The notes: generated by a model not told the origin, from the sequence alone. A DNA stretch of 64,000 nucleotides from Chryseobacterium aquifrigidense (GCF_006716485.1 NZ_VFPD01000002.1:124001-188000), one strand, 5' to 3'. Shown: positions 44,357 to 53,535, counted from the stretch's first letter. Program-made: numbers and translations.

Positions 44357-45259
44357 TTGGAAGAGTATAAAAAGCGGATTGTAAAAACAATTCAATATAT
44401 TGATAACCATATTGATGCAGACTTGTCTCTGGAAAAAGTTTCAGAGGTAAGTGCCTATTCTCCGTTTCATTTTCACAGAATATTTAAGCTGGTTACGGGA
44501 GAAACGCTTCAGAATTATATTATCAGAAAGAAAATAGAAAAGAGTGCACTTCACCTGGCTCTGCATAAGAATATGGAGATCAAGACAATTTACTGGGATC
44601 TTGGATTTTCCAATCATTCGGTTTTTTGCAAAACATTCAAAAAATATTACGGCCTTACCCCCACAGAATTCAGGAAATCGGCGCCGGAGAAATTTCACAA
44701 GATTTTACAAACACAAAGCAAGAACGGACAAGTTGATACGGTTTTCAGCCAATACATTTGCAATATAGAAAACCTGTTAAATTGGTCTAAAATGAATTTA
44801 AAAATCGAAGTAAAAGAATTGCCGGAAATGAATCTGGCAGCAGTAATGAGCCTTGGAATCGCTCACGTGGAACCCGCCTATAATGTATTGATAGACTGGG
44901 CAAAAAAGAAAAGTCTTTTTCCCCGTGAAAACCTTAAAATGATCTCTGTATACCATGACAGTTTTAAAGTGACGCCGGCAGATAAAGTAAGGATTCACGC
45001 ATGTATGCTTCTGGATGAAAAACTTCAGCAGCAGGAGGGAGAAGTCTTTGCGGAAAAAATAGATGCCGGAAAGTTTATCGTAGGAAACGGAGAGGTTACA
45101 CTGGATGACATTGAAAAATGCTGGGCCTACCTGTTTATCTGGATGAATGAGAATAACTATTCCATCAGAAGAGTATTCCCTTTTGAAGTCTACCATTCAA
45201 ATTTTAAAGAGCATCCGGAAGGAAAAATGATCGTGGATTTTTGCATTCCGATACAGTAA
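44357..45259 (+). CDS. AraC-family regulator with GyrI-like C-terminus
   Basis: 300 residues read from TTG 44357 (MEEYKKRIVKTIQYID). The AraC double helix-turn-helix is N-terminal (residues about 8-108: LSLEKVSEVSAYSPFHFHRIFK, YWDLGFSNHSVFCKTFKKYYGLTPTEFRK), and the C-terminal half (about 145-300) is a GyrI-like effector-binding fold. This Rob/SoxS-like arrangement senses small molecules. It precedes a TonB-dependent receptor in the same direction, which may be a target. Confidence 0.85.
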   Translation: MEEYKKRIVKTIQYIDNHIDADLSLEKVSEVSAYSPFHFHRIFKLVTGETLQNYIIRKKIEKSALHLALHKNMEIKTIYWDLGFSNHSVFCKTFKKYYGLTPTEFRKSAPEKFHKILQTQSKNGQVDTVFSQYICNIENLLNWSKMNLKIEVKELPEMNLAAVMSLGIAHVEPAYNVLIDWAKKKSLFPRENLKMISVYHDSFKVTPADKVRIHACMLLDEKLQQQEGEVFAEKIDAGKFIVGNGEVTLDDIEKCWAYLFIWMNENNYSIRRVFPFEVYHSNFKEHPEGKMIVDFCIPIQ

Positions 45260-45352
45260 TTTCCCATTCGGGAGCAAAACAATGCCTTTCAGTAATAAAT
45301 TTTTTACAGGAAGGCATTTCTCATGCTATTTTTGACCCAGAAAACAATAAAA

Positions 45353-47599
45353 ATGAAAACACAAGAACAAAACATCCTGTTTCTGATTCTTCTTCTCACT
45401 TCAATTATGGGATATTCCCAGGTGAAAATCTCAGGAAAAGTATCCTTTAAAAACAAAGGTGTAGCAGAAGTAAATGTAACGCTGAAAGATACCTATGATG
45501 GTACTACAACAGATGCTCAGGGTAATTTTACGTTTGAAACTTCAGAAAAAGGAGCTCACAAAATAACTTTTAAACATCCGAAATATGAAGATGTCGAAAG
45601 ATCGGTCTCTATTGAAAATCAGGAGATTTCTTTGAATGTAGATCTTAAGGAACAGATCAGTGAGATTGATGCAGTGGTCGTTTCTGCAGGATCTATTGAG
45701 GCCAGCGATAAGAAAAGAGCAACAGCATTACTTACCCCAATTGATATTTATACAACAGCAGGAGCGGACGGACAGATTTCTTCAGCTTTGACTTATCTTC
45801 CCGGAGTTCAGAAAGTAGGAGGAACAGAAGGACTGTTTATCCGTGGGGGTACGGGAACGGAATCTAAAATCTTTATGGACGGAAGTCTTATTAACAATTA
45901 TTTTTCTAATTCTGTTCCCGGGATTGCAGGAAGAGATCAGTTCAATACTTCTCTTTTTAAAGGAAATATCTTCTCAAGTGGTGGTTATTCTGCTCTGTAC
46001 GGGCAGGCTCTTTCCGGGGCATTGATGCTGGAAAGTGTTGATCTTCCGGATGAAACTTCCTATAATTTCGGTATTTCTCCTATTTTCCTGAGCGCAGGAT
46101 TTCAGAAGTTGGGAGACAATAAAAACTATTCTTATGGAGCTACAGCAGGATATTCTCTTTTAAGCCTGATGCAGAAAGTCTTTCATTTTAACACTGATTT
46201 TGTAGAAGCGCCACAGGGCCTTAACGGAGATCTGAATTTCAGATTTAAAACAAAGTCAGGAGGCTTTTTCAAATATTATGGAATGTTCAATTCCAATAAG
46301 ATGGGGGTAAGATCTGAAAGTCTTGAACCCGGTAACGATTTCAGTCTGGTAAAACTAAATGGTAAAAATACATTTCACAATCTCTCTTTTAAACAGAAAT
46401 TTGGAAAATATCTGCTTAACGTAGGTGGTTCTTACTCTTATAACAGATCTGATCTTCATTTTTCTACAGAAACCAATGATGTTGAAGCCAACAGAAGCCA
46501 GCTTCTGACAGATGGAAATTATCTGAACTTCAAAGCAGTTCTTGAAAGAAAAATCAACAGAATCAGTGCTGTAAGAGGAGGAATTGAGTTGAATAATACG
46601 GATGAAAATCTGAATTTTGAAGCCGTAAATAAGCATTATAAAGATTTAATCTCCTCTGCTTTCGTGGAAACTGATCTTGGTTTCAGCAATGCCCTGTCAG
46701 CAAAAATAGGAGTAAGAGCAGAGCATTCTTCATTTTTAGGAAAGGATAATATTGCCCCTCGTTTTGCGATTGCCTACCGTCTTGCAAAAGATTGGACCAC
46801 TTCGTTAGCTTATGGAATGTTTTATCAGAATCCGGAAAGTAAATATATCAATGGACCTGCCAATCTTGGTTTTCAGAAATCACAGCATTATATTTTCCAG
46901 GTTCAGAGAGCCTCAGAAGGCAGAACTTTACGTTTCGAGGCATTTTATAAAAAATATGACCAGTTGATTAAAACTTTCAATATTACCCAGGATAAAGAAC
47001 AAAATCAGCAGATCCAAACCGCTTTAAACAATGATGGATACGGATATGGAAAAGGAGTTGAATTCTTCTGGAGAGACAATAAAAAGACATTTGAAAATAT
47101 CGATTATTGGATCAGCTATTCTTATCTGGATTCAAAAAGGGATTTCCTGAATTATCCTGTAAGCCTGCAGCCGGGTTTTGCGGCTGAGCATACCCTTTCA
47201 GCGGTAGCAAAAAGATTTATTCCGGAATGGAAACTTGGAGTCAACTTATCATATACCTATGCTAAAGGACGTCCTTATTATGATATTGCCTCTACATTTA
47301 AAGATGGAAAAGCAATAAATTTCATCCGGGATGAAGGAAGATTACAAGATTATAATGCATTAAACTTCAGTATTAATTATCTTCCGAATATCGGTAAAAA
47401 AGATGCAAAAGCTTTTCCGGTATTTGTACTGAGCATCAGTAATATCTTGGGATCAAAGAATATATATGGCTATAATTTCTCCGCCAACGGTTCAAGAAGC
47501 TCTGCCATTGTTCCGCCAGTCAATACTTTCGTGTTCATAGGAGCATTTATAAGTTTCGGAGTAGATAAAACAGATGATGCCATCAATAATAATTTATAA
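45353..47599 (+). CDS. TonB-dependent outer membrane receptor
   Basis: 748 residues from MKTQEQ. A signal peptide is followed by a carboxypeptidase-like beta domain (VKISGKVSFKNKGVAEVNVTLKDTYDGTTTDAQGNFTFET, residues about 27-110), a plug (LTYLPGVQKVGGTEGLFIRGG, IFMDGSLINNYF, GNIFSSGGYSALYGQALSGALML) and a beta-barrel. No SusD partner follows, so it more likely takes up a small compound or metal chelate than a polysaccharide. The next gene is a small exported protein. Confidence 0.88.
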   Translation: MKTQEQNILFLILLLTSIMGYSQVKISGKVSFKNKGVAEVNVTLKDTYDGTTTDAQGNFTFETSEKGAHKITFKHPKYEDVERSVSIENQEISLNVDLKEQISEIDAVVVSAGSIEASDKKRATALLTPIDIYTTAGADGQISSALTYLPGVQKVGGTEGLFIRGGTGTESKIFMDGSLINNYFSNSVPGIAGRDQFNTSLFKGNIFSSGGYSALYGQALSGALMLESVDLPDETSYNFGISPIFLSAGFQKLGDNKNYSYGATAGYSLLSLMQKVFHFNTDFVEAPQGLNGDLNFRFKTKSGGFFKYYGMFNSNKMGVRSESLEPGNDFSLVKLNGKNTFHNLSFKQKFGKYLLNVGGSYSYNRSDLHFSTETNDVEANRSQLLTDGNYLNFKAVLERKINRISAVRGGIELNNTDENLNFEAVNKHYKDLISSAFVETDLGFSNALSAKIGVRAEHSSFLGKDNIAPRFAIAYRLAKDWTTSLAYGMFYQNPESKYINGPANLGFQKSQHYIFQVQRASEGRTLRFEAFYKKYDQLIKTFNITQDKEQNQQIQTALNNDGYGYGKGVEFFWRDNKKTFENIDYWISYSYLDSKRDFLNYPVSLQPGFAAEHTLSAVAKRFIPEWKLGVNLSYTYAKGRPYYDIASTFKDGKAINFIRDEGRLQDYNALNFSINYLPNIGKKDAKAFPVFVLSISNILGSKNIYGYNFSANGSRSSAIVPPVNTFVFIGAFISFGVDKTDDAINNNL

Positions 47600-47648
47600 A
47601 AAACATATCTTAGAACAAACAATAAACTAACTTTTAAAATTTGATATC

Positions 47649-48308
47649 ATGAAAAAATACCTTTTAAGTTTTGCTTTAGCTTTTGTGAGCTTAACGGCTT
47701 TTGCACAAGCAGATTACGACAAAATAATGTCCGAAAAAATCGCAAGAATAGAAACGTGTAAAACCTCAGAAGATTTCCAGACCCTGGCGAATGATTTCCA
47801 GAGAATAGGAAGTAAAGAAAGCACAAAATGGCTTCCTGCCTACTATGCAGCATTTTCTTATATCCAAAAAGGAAGAACCCTGATGAGAGACGGAAAAATG
47901 CAGGAATTGGATGGTATTGCAGACCAGGCAGAGAAAAGTCTTTCAATGGCTCAGAATCTTGCAGGAACTGATAATGCAGAAATTCACCTGTTGAGAAAAA
48001 TGTCTTATTCTCTGAGAATGATGGTGAATCCCGCACAGCGTTATATGACAGACGGTGCACGTGCTGCTGAGGAAATGAATATTGCTGAAAAATTAGACCC
48101 TGCAAATCCGAGAATTGCACTTATCAAAGCAGAAGATGTCTATTTTACTCCCGAGCAGTACGGAGGCAGCAAAACCAAAGGATTGGAGCTGTTTAAAGAG
48201 GCTCAGGCAAAATTTGCAACATATAAGCCCAAAACAGCGTTAGATCCTAACTGGGGAAAAGCAGAAGCCGATTATTTCTTAAGTTTACCAGTAGAAAAAG
48301 CAAAATAA
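47649..48308 (+). CDS. exported helical protein of unknown function
   Basis: 219 residues with signal peptide (MKKYLLSFALAFVSLTAFAQ). The mature part is helical with a TPR-like rhythm (WLPAYYAAFSYIQKGRTL, AEKSLSMAQNL, AEEMNIAEKLDPANPRIALIKAEDVYFTPEQYGG). Its position 49 bases after the TonB receptor and the terminator after it suggest the two form one unit, with a possible periplasmic helper role. Confidence 0.68.
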   Translation: MKKYLLSFALAFVSLTAFAQADYDKIMSEKIARIETCKTSEDFQTLANDFQRIGSKESTKWLPAYYAAFSYIQKGRTLMRDGKMQELDGIADQAEKSLSMAQNLAGTDNAEIHLLRKMSYSLRMMVNPAQRYMTDGARAAEEMNIAEKLDPANPRIALIKAEDVYFTPEQYGGSKTKGLELFKEAQAKFATYKPKTALDPNWGKAEADYFLSLPVEKAK

Positions 48309-48331
48309 TTTTCTCTATATTTTAATCAATC

Positions 48332-48356
48332 AACCTTCATTCGTGAAGGTTTTTTT
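48332..48356 (+). terminator. terminator of the receptor / exported protein unit
   Basis: Arms AACCTTCA / TGAAGGTT with a 4-base loop, followed by TTTTTT. Confidence 0.8.
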
Positions 48357-48446
48357 ATACCGTTCAGAAAGAAAAATCAGCCCTTCGGTAACAATTAATT
48401 TTTGATACCTTTAATAAAAACTAATTTTGAATCAAGAAAACAGATC

Positions 48447-49760
48447 ATGAAGCGTAAATATTTTACAACATTACTTTGGACATCATTAGGAACAACATTG
48501 TTTTTCTTTTTGTTTTTTAATGATGAAAAAACGTTGCAGACTTTTTTGATCACGCTGCTCCTTTCCACCATGTATTCTTTTGTTCTGGGATTTGGAAACG
48601 GATTTATCAATGAATTCCTCAACAGAAAATTTCCTTGGTCCGAAGCTACCCGAACGAGAGCTATTTTAAGTATCATTTCTATTATCATCGGGAACTTTAT
48701 TCTGGTGTATTTCTGTAATTATATGAACTATGTGGTCATTCAGAAAACAGCAACCACAGAAGAATTTTTTTCCTCCAAATATGGGGTAACCAATTGGTTT
48801 ATGATCAATATTGCCCTTCTGATTTCTGCTTTCCTTCATGCGAAAGGTTTTATGGAAGAACTTAAAAAGACTTCCAAAAAAGAAGTGGTGGAACAGAAAC
48901 TTATCGCCAAGTCTGCCAATGCCCAGTTTGAAAGTTTAAAAAATCAGCTGGATCCGCATTTCCTTTTCAATTCTTTAAATGTTTTAAGCTCTCTGATTGA
49001 TGAAAATCCCAAACAGGCACAGAAGTTTACGGCTTCAATGTCAAAGATTTACCGATATGTACTTGAACAAAAAGATAAAGAACTGGTAACGGTAGAAGAT
49101 GAAATAGAATTTGCAAAAACCTATTGTGAACTTTTGAAGACAAGATTTGAAGACAGTGTAGATTTTACCTTTGATGTTGCCAAAGAAGACTATCAAAAAT
49201 ATGTAGTTCCACTGGCTTTGCAGCTATTATTGGAGAACTGCATCAAGCATAACTTTGCCACTTCATCAAAACCTCTGATCATCAGAATTTTTTCAGATGG
49301 AAATACGCTCTGCATTGAAAATAATCTTCAGGTAAGAGAGCAGATCAAAGAAAGTTCTGGAATTGGTCTGGCAAATATTGTACAGCGTTATTCCCTTCTT
49401 ACAGAGCGAAATGTATTCATAGAAAAATCCGAAGACCATTTTAAAGTAAAACTTCCCATGCTGATGGCTAAACCACAAGTTTCCAATTCGAAACCTGAAG
49501 ATGACTCTGCAGCTTACCAGCGAGCGCAAAAGAGAGTAAAAGAAATTAAGAGCTTTTATATGAACCTGATTTCTTACTGTACGGTAAGTGCCTTTTTAAT
49601 CTTTATTAATCTTTTTACAAGTAACAGAAATCACTGGTTCTGGTTTCCTGTACTGGGCTGGGGAATAGGTGTTGCTTCGCATGCGTTTCAGGTGTTCGGA
49701 GTAGGAGAATCATGGCAGGAAAAAAAGATTCGTGAAATTATGAACAAACAAAAGAAATAA
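48447..49760 (+). CDS. LytS/YehU-type sensor histidine kinase with C-terminal 2TM domain
   Basis: 437 residues. Four membrane segments come first (about 1-135), then the His_kinase domain with the phospho-acceptor His in NQLDPHFLFNSLNVL (His 171), an ATP-binding region (LLLENCIKHNF, GIGLANI), and a C-terminal 2TM module (about 353-437: YQRAQKRVKEIKSFY and WGIGVASHAFQVFGVGESWQEKKIREIM). The 2TM fusion on a kinase is unusual. The matching LytTR regulator is at 51473. ATG 48447 is chosen over upstream in-frame starts because it precedes a typical membrane start. Confidence 0.87.
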   Translation: MKRKYFTTLLWTSLGTTLFFFLFFNDEKTLQTFLITLLLSTMYSFVLGFGNGFINEFLNRKFPWSEATRTRAILSIISIIIGNFILVYFCNYMNYVVIQKTATTEEFFSSKYGVTNWFMINIALLISAFLHAKGFMEELKKTSKKEVVEQKLIAKSANAQFESLKNQLDPHFLFNSLNVLSSLIDENPKQAQKFTASMSKIYRYVLEQKDKELVTVEDEIEFAKTYCELLKTRFEDSVDFTFDVAKEDYQKYVVPLALQLLLENCIKHNFATSSKPLIIRIFSDGNTLCIENNLQVREQIKESSGIGLANIVQRYSLLTERNVFIEKSEDHFKVKLPMLMAKPQVSNSKPEDDSAAYQRAQKRVKEIKSFYMNLISYCTVSAFLIFINLFTSNRNHWFWFPVLGWGIGVASHAFQVFGVGESWQEKKIREIMNKQKK

Positions 49761-49763
49761 CCC

Positions 49764-50069
49764 ATGGGAACATTTGACGAAAACAATATTGAATATCAAC
49801 GGGCAAGAAGGCAGGTAGAAAGGCTACGCGGATTTTACGGACATGTATTCGCTTATATCGCAGTGAATGCGCTGATTGTTGTTTATAACTGTCTGCACCT
49901 GAAGCCCGGCGAGAGCTATTTTCAGTTTAAAAACTTTTTTACAGCAACTTTCTGGGGAATAGGGCTTGCAGCACATGCCATTACTGTTTTTCTACCCCGT
50001 GTTAATTTTATCAGAAAATGGGAAGATAAGAAGATTAAGGAACTGATGGATAAACAGAAAGAACATTAA
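49764..50069 (+). CDS. 2TM-domain protein 1
   Basis: 101 residues, 3 bases after the kinase. Shares the 2TM signature: YQRARRQVERLRGFYGHV, two helices, WGIGLAAHAI and WEDKKIKELMDKQKE. The last motif matches the kinase C-terminus almost residue for residue, suggesting duplication. Probably a membrane adaptor or partner of the kinase. Confidence 0.8.
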   Translation: MGTFDENNIEYQRARRQVERLRGFYGHVFAYIAVNALIVVYNCLHLKPGESYFQFKNFFTATFWGIGLAAHAITVFLPRVNFIRKWEDKKIKELMDKQKEH

Positions 50070-50116
50070 AGAAATTACCTTTTTTAAAAACACTTTTCAT
50101 CTTAAATTGTATTGAA

Positions 50117-50686
50117 ATGAATGCATTATCAACTCTATTTTATATTTCCATGGCTGCCTGGTTTTTCACTGAGTTTCTTTATAAAAACATGCTGAAATCC
50201 GGCAAAGAAGATCAAAAGAACAAAGATAAATCCACTTTGAATATCTTATGGCTGGCCATTCCATTTTCTATTGCAAGTTCAATATTCATGTCCTATAATA
50301 CTCATTTTCCGATGGCTGACGGTGATTGGATTCTCTATCTTGGTGAACTTTTTATTCTTATCGGGATTATTGTCAGGTATGTCATCATCAGATCTCTGGG
50401 AAAATATTTTACAGTAGATGTTACCATCAGACAGGATCATAAAATAAAAAAGGAAGGATTTTATAAATATCTGAGACATCCGTCTTACGCTTTTTCTCTT
50501 TTGACTTCTTTTGGTCTCGGCTTGTATTTAAATAACTGGCTGTCATTGATTTTTGCTTTTGTTCCTCCGTTTTTAGCCTTTGCTTACAGGATAAAAATTG
50601 AAGAACAGGCTTTGATAGAACAGTTCGGAGATGAATATATTGAATACAGAAAAAGGACAAAGAAATTGATCCCTTTTATCTATTAA
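50117..50686 (+). CDS. isoprenylcysteine carboxyl methyltransferase-like membrane protein
   Basis: 189 residues with about five membrane segments and the methyltransferase signature GFYKYLRHPSYAFSLLTSFGLGL followed by IEEQALIEQFGDEYIEYRKRT. Relatives bind SAM and methylate prenylated or lipid-like thiol or carboxyl targets; in bacteria the target is usually unknown. Lying inside the 2TM/two-component cluster, it may modify a membrane signal. A promoter follows it, before the next 2TM gene. Confidence 0.82.
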   Translation: MNALSTLFYISMAAWFFTEFLYKNMLKSGKEDQKNKDKSTLNILWLAIPFSIASSIFMSYNTHFPMADGDWILYLGELFILIGIIVRYVIIRSLGKYFTVDVTIRQDHKIKKEGFYKYLRHPSYAFSLLTSFGLGLYLNNWLSLIFAFVPPFLAFAYRIKIEEQALIEQFGDEYIEYRKRTKKLIPFIY

Positions 50687-50742
50687 TTACAGGATTTTAC
50701 GATTCGGATAGCATAATCTACCATTCGGTAATATAAAATTGA

Positions 50743-50770
50743 TTGATGAACCTTTCCTGAACTACCTTTG
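50743..50770 (+). promoter_or_regulatory. Bacteroidetes-type promoter of the second 2TM gene
   Basis: TTG at 50743-50745, 17 bases, then TACCTTTG at 50763-50770, the best -33/-7 match in the window. It gives the second half of the cluster its own start. Confidence 0.65.
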
Positions 50771-50810
50771 ACTCAAGAAAAAACAAATCAACCTTTAAAA
50801 ACAAAACATT

Positions 50811-51107
50811 ATGGAAATTTTACCTGACAAAGAAACAATTGCTTACAGAAAAGCTTCAAGAAGAGTGAAAGACCTTAAAGAATTTTATGGAAACCTTACT
50901 TCTTATGGTATCATAATTCCTTTCTTAGCAATACTGAATCTTATGACTGCTCCCGGATATTTATGGTTTCTATGGCCTGCGCTGGGATGGGGAATTGGAA
51001 TTGCATTTCACGCCATAAGCGTATTTGGAATTGGCAAAAACTGGGAAGAAAGAAAAATCCGGGAACTGATGGCGAAGGATGAAAAACAGAGAATAAAAAC
51101 ACTTTAA
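50811..51107 (+). CDS. 2TM-domain protein 2
   Basis: 98 residues. YRKASRRVKDLKEFYGNL, then two membrane helices, LGWGIGIAFHAISVFGIGKNWEERKIRELM. The closest relative in the window is the kinase C-terminal module (both share the GWGIG-FHA and VFG-G-W stretches). Confidence 0.82.
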   Translation: MEILPDKETIAYRKASRRVKDLKEFYGNLTSYGIIIPFLAILNLMTAPGYLWFLWPALGWGIGIAFHAISVFGIGKNWEERKIRELMAKDEKQRIKTL

Positions 51108-51136
51108 ACTATAAAACCTTAAAAACTTATACTATC

Positions 51137-51412
51137 ATGGATTACGAAACTGCCCACACAAGAACCAACAACATCAGAAAATTCTATAAAAGCATTTTTA
51201 TATTTGTCATATTCGCTGTCCTTATCCTTCCCGATGATATTTTTGGTGAAAAGATGATCAGCTTTCATTGGTTTGACAGATATACCATTCTTGGAATCTG
51301 GGGATTTATTATTCTCGTAAAAGCTGTAAAACTATTTCTTTTTGATTCCGAGTGGGAAAAAGATATGATTGAAAAAGAACTTAGAAAAGAGAAAAAAACG
51401 ATTAATTATTAA
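51137..51412 (+). CDS. 2TM-domain-like protein 3 (divergent)
   Basis: 91 residues. The pattern AHTRTNNIRKFYKSI, two hydrophobic helices, then WEKDMIEKELRKEKK follows the 2TM plan, but the GWGIG-A-HA core is replaced by GIWGFIILVKAVKLF. It starts 29 bases after the previous gene and precedes the response regulator by 60 bases. Confidence 0.7.
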   Translation: MDYETAHTRTNNIRKFYKSIFIFVIFAVLILPDDIFGEKMISFHWFDRYTILGIWGFIILVKAVKLFLFDSEWEKDMIEKELRKEKKTINY

Positions 51413-51430
51413 AATCTGTCCACTTTTATC

Positions 51431-51438
51431 TACCTTTA
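51431..51438 (+). promoter_or_regulatory. possible -7 box TACCTTTA of the LytTR gene
   Basis: One base short of TAnnTTTG; 34 bases before the regulator ATG. It suggests a third start point in the cluster. Confidence 0.35.
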
Positions 51439-51472
51439 TTTCCTGAAACCTGAAAACCAAAATTAAAGCTCA

Positions 51473-52216
51473 ATGATCAAAACTGTTATTATAGAAGACG
51501 AAAAACCTGCTTCAAGGAAATTGGAAAGAATGCTGAGTAATTTTCCTGAAATAGAGATCGTTGCTAAAATAGAATCAGTAGAGGAAGGAGTGGCCTGGTT
51601 TTCTGAAAATGAACACCCGCAGCTGATTTTTTCCGATATTGTTTTAGGAGACGGACTGTCTTTTGACATCTTTGAAAAAGCACCTACCAAAGGTTTTATT
51701 ATCTATACGACAGCCTTTGATCAATATACCCTGAAAGCTTTTAAGCTGAACAGTATTGATTATCTTTTAAAACCCATCCTTGATGAAGATCTGGAAGGAG
51801 CAGTGGAGAAATTTAAATCCTTCATTCCTGCCAATGATACCCATGGTTCCCAGGATATCAAAAAGATGATCAGAAAAGAGAAATCTACGCTTTCCAGAGT
51901 CCTGGTTAAAATAGGATATAACCTTAAGATTATACAGACACACGAAATAAGCTGTTTTTTCAGCGAAAATAAAATCGTTTATCTTCAGACAGAAGATCGC
52001 ACCTATCCATCAGATTTTACACTTGATGAACTGGAAGATGTACTCAATGAGAAAAAGTTTTTCCGCGTCAACAGACAGTTCATAATCAGTTCGGATTATA
52101 TCAAAAATATCCATACTTCGCCTTATTATAAAGTGGATCTTGAATTTCAGCCGGAAGAGGAAATTACGGTCAGCAGAGACAGGGTGAAAGATTTTAAAGA
52201 CTGGCTGGTGAGCTGA
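51473..52216 (+). CDS. LytTR-family response regulator
   Basis: 247 residues. Receiver domain with acidic pair Glu8/Asp9, phospho-acceptor Asp55 (LIFSDIVLGDG), Thr79 and Lys100 (IDYLLKPI). C-terminal LytTR DNA-binding domain (about 138-243: VLVKIGYNLKIIQTHEISCFFSENKIVYLQTED, FFRVNRQFIISSDYIKNI, VSRDRVKDFKDWL). It is the cognate partner of the kinase at 48447, whose other neighbours are 2TM proteins. The targets are unknown. Confidence 0.93.
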   Translation: MIKTVIIEDEKPASRKLERMLSNFPEIEIVAKIESVEEGVAWFSENEHPQLIFSDIVLGDGLSFDIFEKAPTKGFIIYTTAFDQYTLKAFKLNSIDYLLKPILDEDLEGAVEKFKSFIPANDTHGSQDIKKMIRKEKSTLSRVLVKIGYNLKIIQTHEISCFFSENKIVYLQTEDRTYPSDFTLDELEDVLNEKKFFRVNRQFIISSDYIKNIHTSPYYKVDLEFQPEEEITVSRDRVKDFKDWLVS

Positions 52217-52243
52217 TAACGATTACCCTAAAAAACAAACACC

Positions 52244-52297
52244 ATGGATCTGATATTATTATTCTTTAAACTATTCCTGGCCCTCTTTTATCCATGA
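52244..52297 (+). CDS. possible hydrophobic 17-residue micro-protein
   Basis: Reads MDLILLLFKLFLALFYP and ends at TGA. It is preceded by an A-rich stretch with ACAAACACC just before the ATG, similar to the leaders of neighbouring genes, and follows the LytTR gene by 28 bases. One hydrophobic helix is all it could form. Real or chance is open. Confidence 0.25.
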   Translation: MDLILLFFKLFLALFYP

Positions 52298-52308
52298 AAA
52301 TTCCATCG

Positions 52309-53535
52309 TCAGGAATTGTAGAAATCACTGGCAGATTGTACAAACTGGTGAAAAGCTTCTGTAACTCCTTTTGCATGCTTATGGGTAAGCGGAAACGGAA
52401 CCATGTGGGAATATTCAAACGGGAAATCCTTGATTTCAACATGTACATTGATATTCCTGTAGCCGCCCTGCAATGTATTTAGCGCTTCTATCGGAGGAGC
52501 AACACTGTCTTTTTCCAATACATACGCTTTGATCTGAGATTGGATTTCCTGAATTCTTTCCTCTCTTTCCTTCTGAAAATAATTGTAGCGCAGCATTTTT
52601 TTGAACCAGCTTTCCTGTGGATGCAACGCTTCATTCTGATAATGTTTCAGACGTGGATCTGATTTAAAATCAGCGCTCAGTAATTCCGTAAAAACAGACT
52701 GCATTTTAACGGTTGCCTGGGTATCCATGATGTATTTGGATATAGGAAACATTCTGTCAATCGTCATTCCTCCACAAAAACAGAACACTTTTGATTGGGT
52801 AAAATAATGATGAGGATCTGCCATTTTGATAATTAGAGAAAGAAATGATCCTATAGAATACCCAAATAAATCCAGATGGGCTTCTGGGGAAATACTCTTG
52901 ATGTTACCCTTTTTAATATCTTTTACCACTTCTGTGATGTCAGAATACGTTTGGAGGCCGGACCAGAAAATTCTTTGAGGATGTGCTTCAAGTCTGGAGC
53001 TTATAGCTGCATTCACATAAGAGTAATTCATGTTTTCCGGATATTTTTTCTTCCTGAAATGAACAACTTCCATCATGTGATGGCGGTCGCTCCAGATAGG
53101 TTCTGCACGGTCCATATGAAATGCTATCGGGAACAAAATGATGGCTTTTTTTGTTCTTTGGGCCAGTTCATATGCCCATGGAAGGTATTTGTCCCATTTT
53201 TTCTCATTCAGCCCATGGAAAAAAAACAGAGCCCCTTCGGCTGTTTCTACATCAGCTCGCTTCAGGATATGGTATTCGAACCTTTTATTGCATTCAATAT
53301 CAAAATCTTTGATGTCTACAGCAGGCTGGTTATAAAAAAGATAGCCATTTTTGTTGATTTCGAGTGTTTGCTGGTGCTTATGGCAATGTTGTTTTTCTGA
53401 CCCATAAAGCAGGTCGCAGACCTTGGATTCAAAAGGAATTGATTCGATGCTTACATTGAGTTCTTCAAGTTCAGCACTGCTTTTTCCGGAATCAAAATGC
53501 TTTTTCAAAACTTCATACAATTCATAATATTCCAT
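52309..53535 (-). CDS. DUF6051-like alpha/beta hydrolase-fold protein
   Basis: 408 residues. FFFHGLNEKKWDKYLPWA (oxyanion-loop region) and the nucleophile elbow DLFGYSIGSF (GxSxG) point to an alpha/beta hydrolase; a C-terminal His lies in EYSHMVPFP. No signal peptide. DUF6051 is my best match from memory of Bacteroidetes proteins. The substrate is not known. It converges on the LytTR cluster. Confidence 0.65.
   Translation of the reverse strand: MEYYELYEVLKKHFDSGKSSAELEELNVSIESIPFESKVCDLLYGSEKQHCHKHQQTLEINKNGYLFYNQPAVDIKDFDIECNKRFEYHILKRADVETAEGALFFFHGLNEKKWDKYLPWAYELAQRTKKAIILFPIAFHMDRAEPIWSDRHHMMEVVHFRKKKYPENMNYSYVNAAISSRLEAHPQRIFWSGLQTYSDITEVVKDIKKGNIKSISPEAHLDLFGYSIGSFLSLIIKMADPHHYFTQSKVFCFCGGMTIDRMFPISKYIMDTQATVKMQSVFTELLSADFKSDPRLKHYQNEALHPQESWFKKMLRYNYFQKEREERIQEIQSQIKAYVLEKDSVAPPIEALNTLQGGYRNINVHVEIKDFPFEYSHMVPFPLTHKHAKGVTEAFHQFVQSASDFYNS

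Noticed and set aside
44863..44885. A third parS-like site (CTCACGTGGAAC)
   Set aside because: Only the CACGTG core and part of one arm match; it lies inside the AraC-type coding region.
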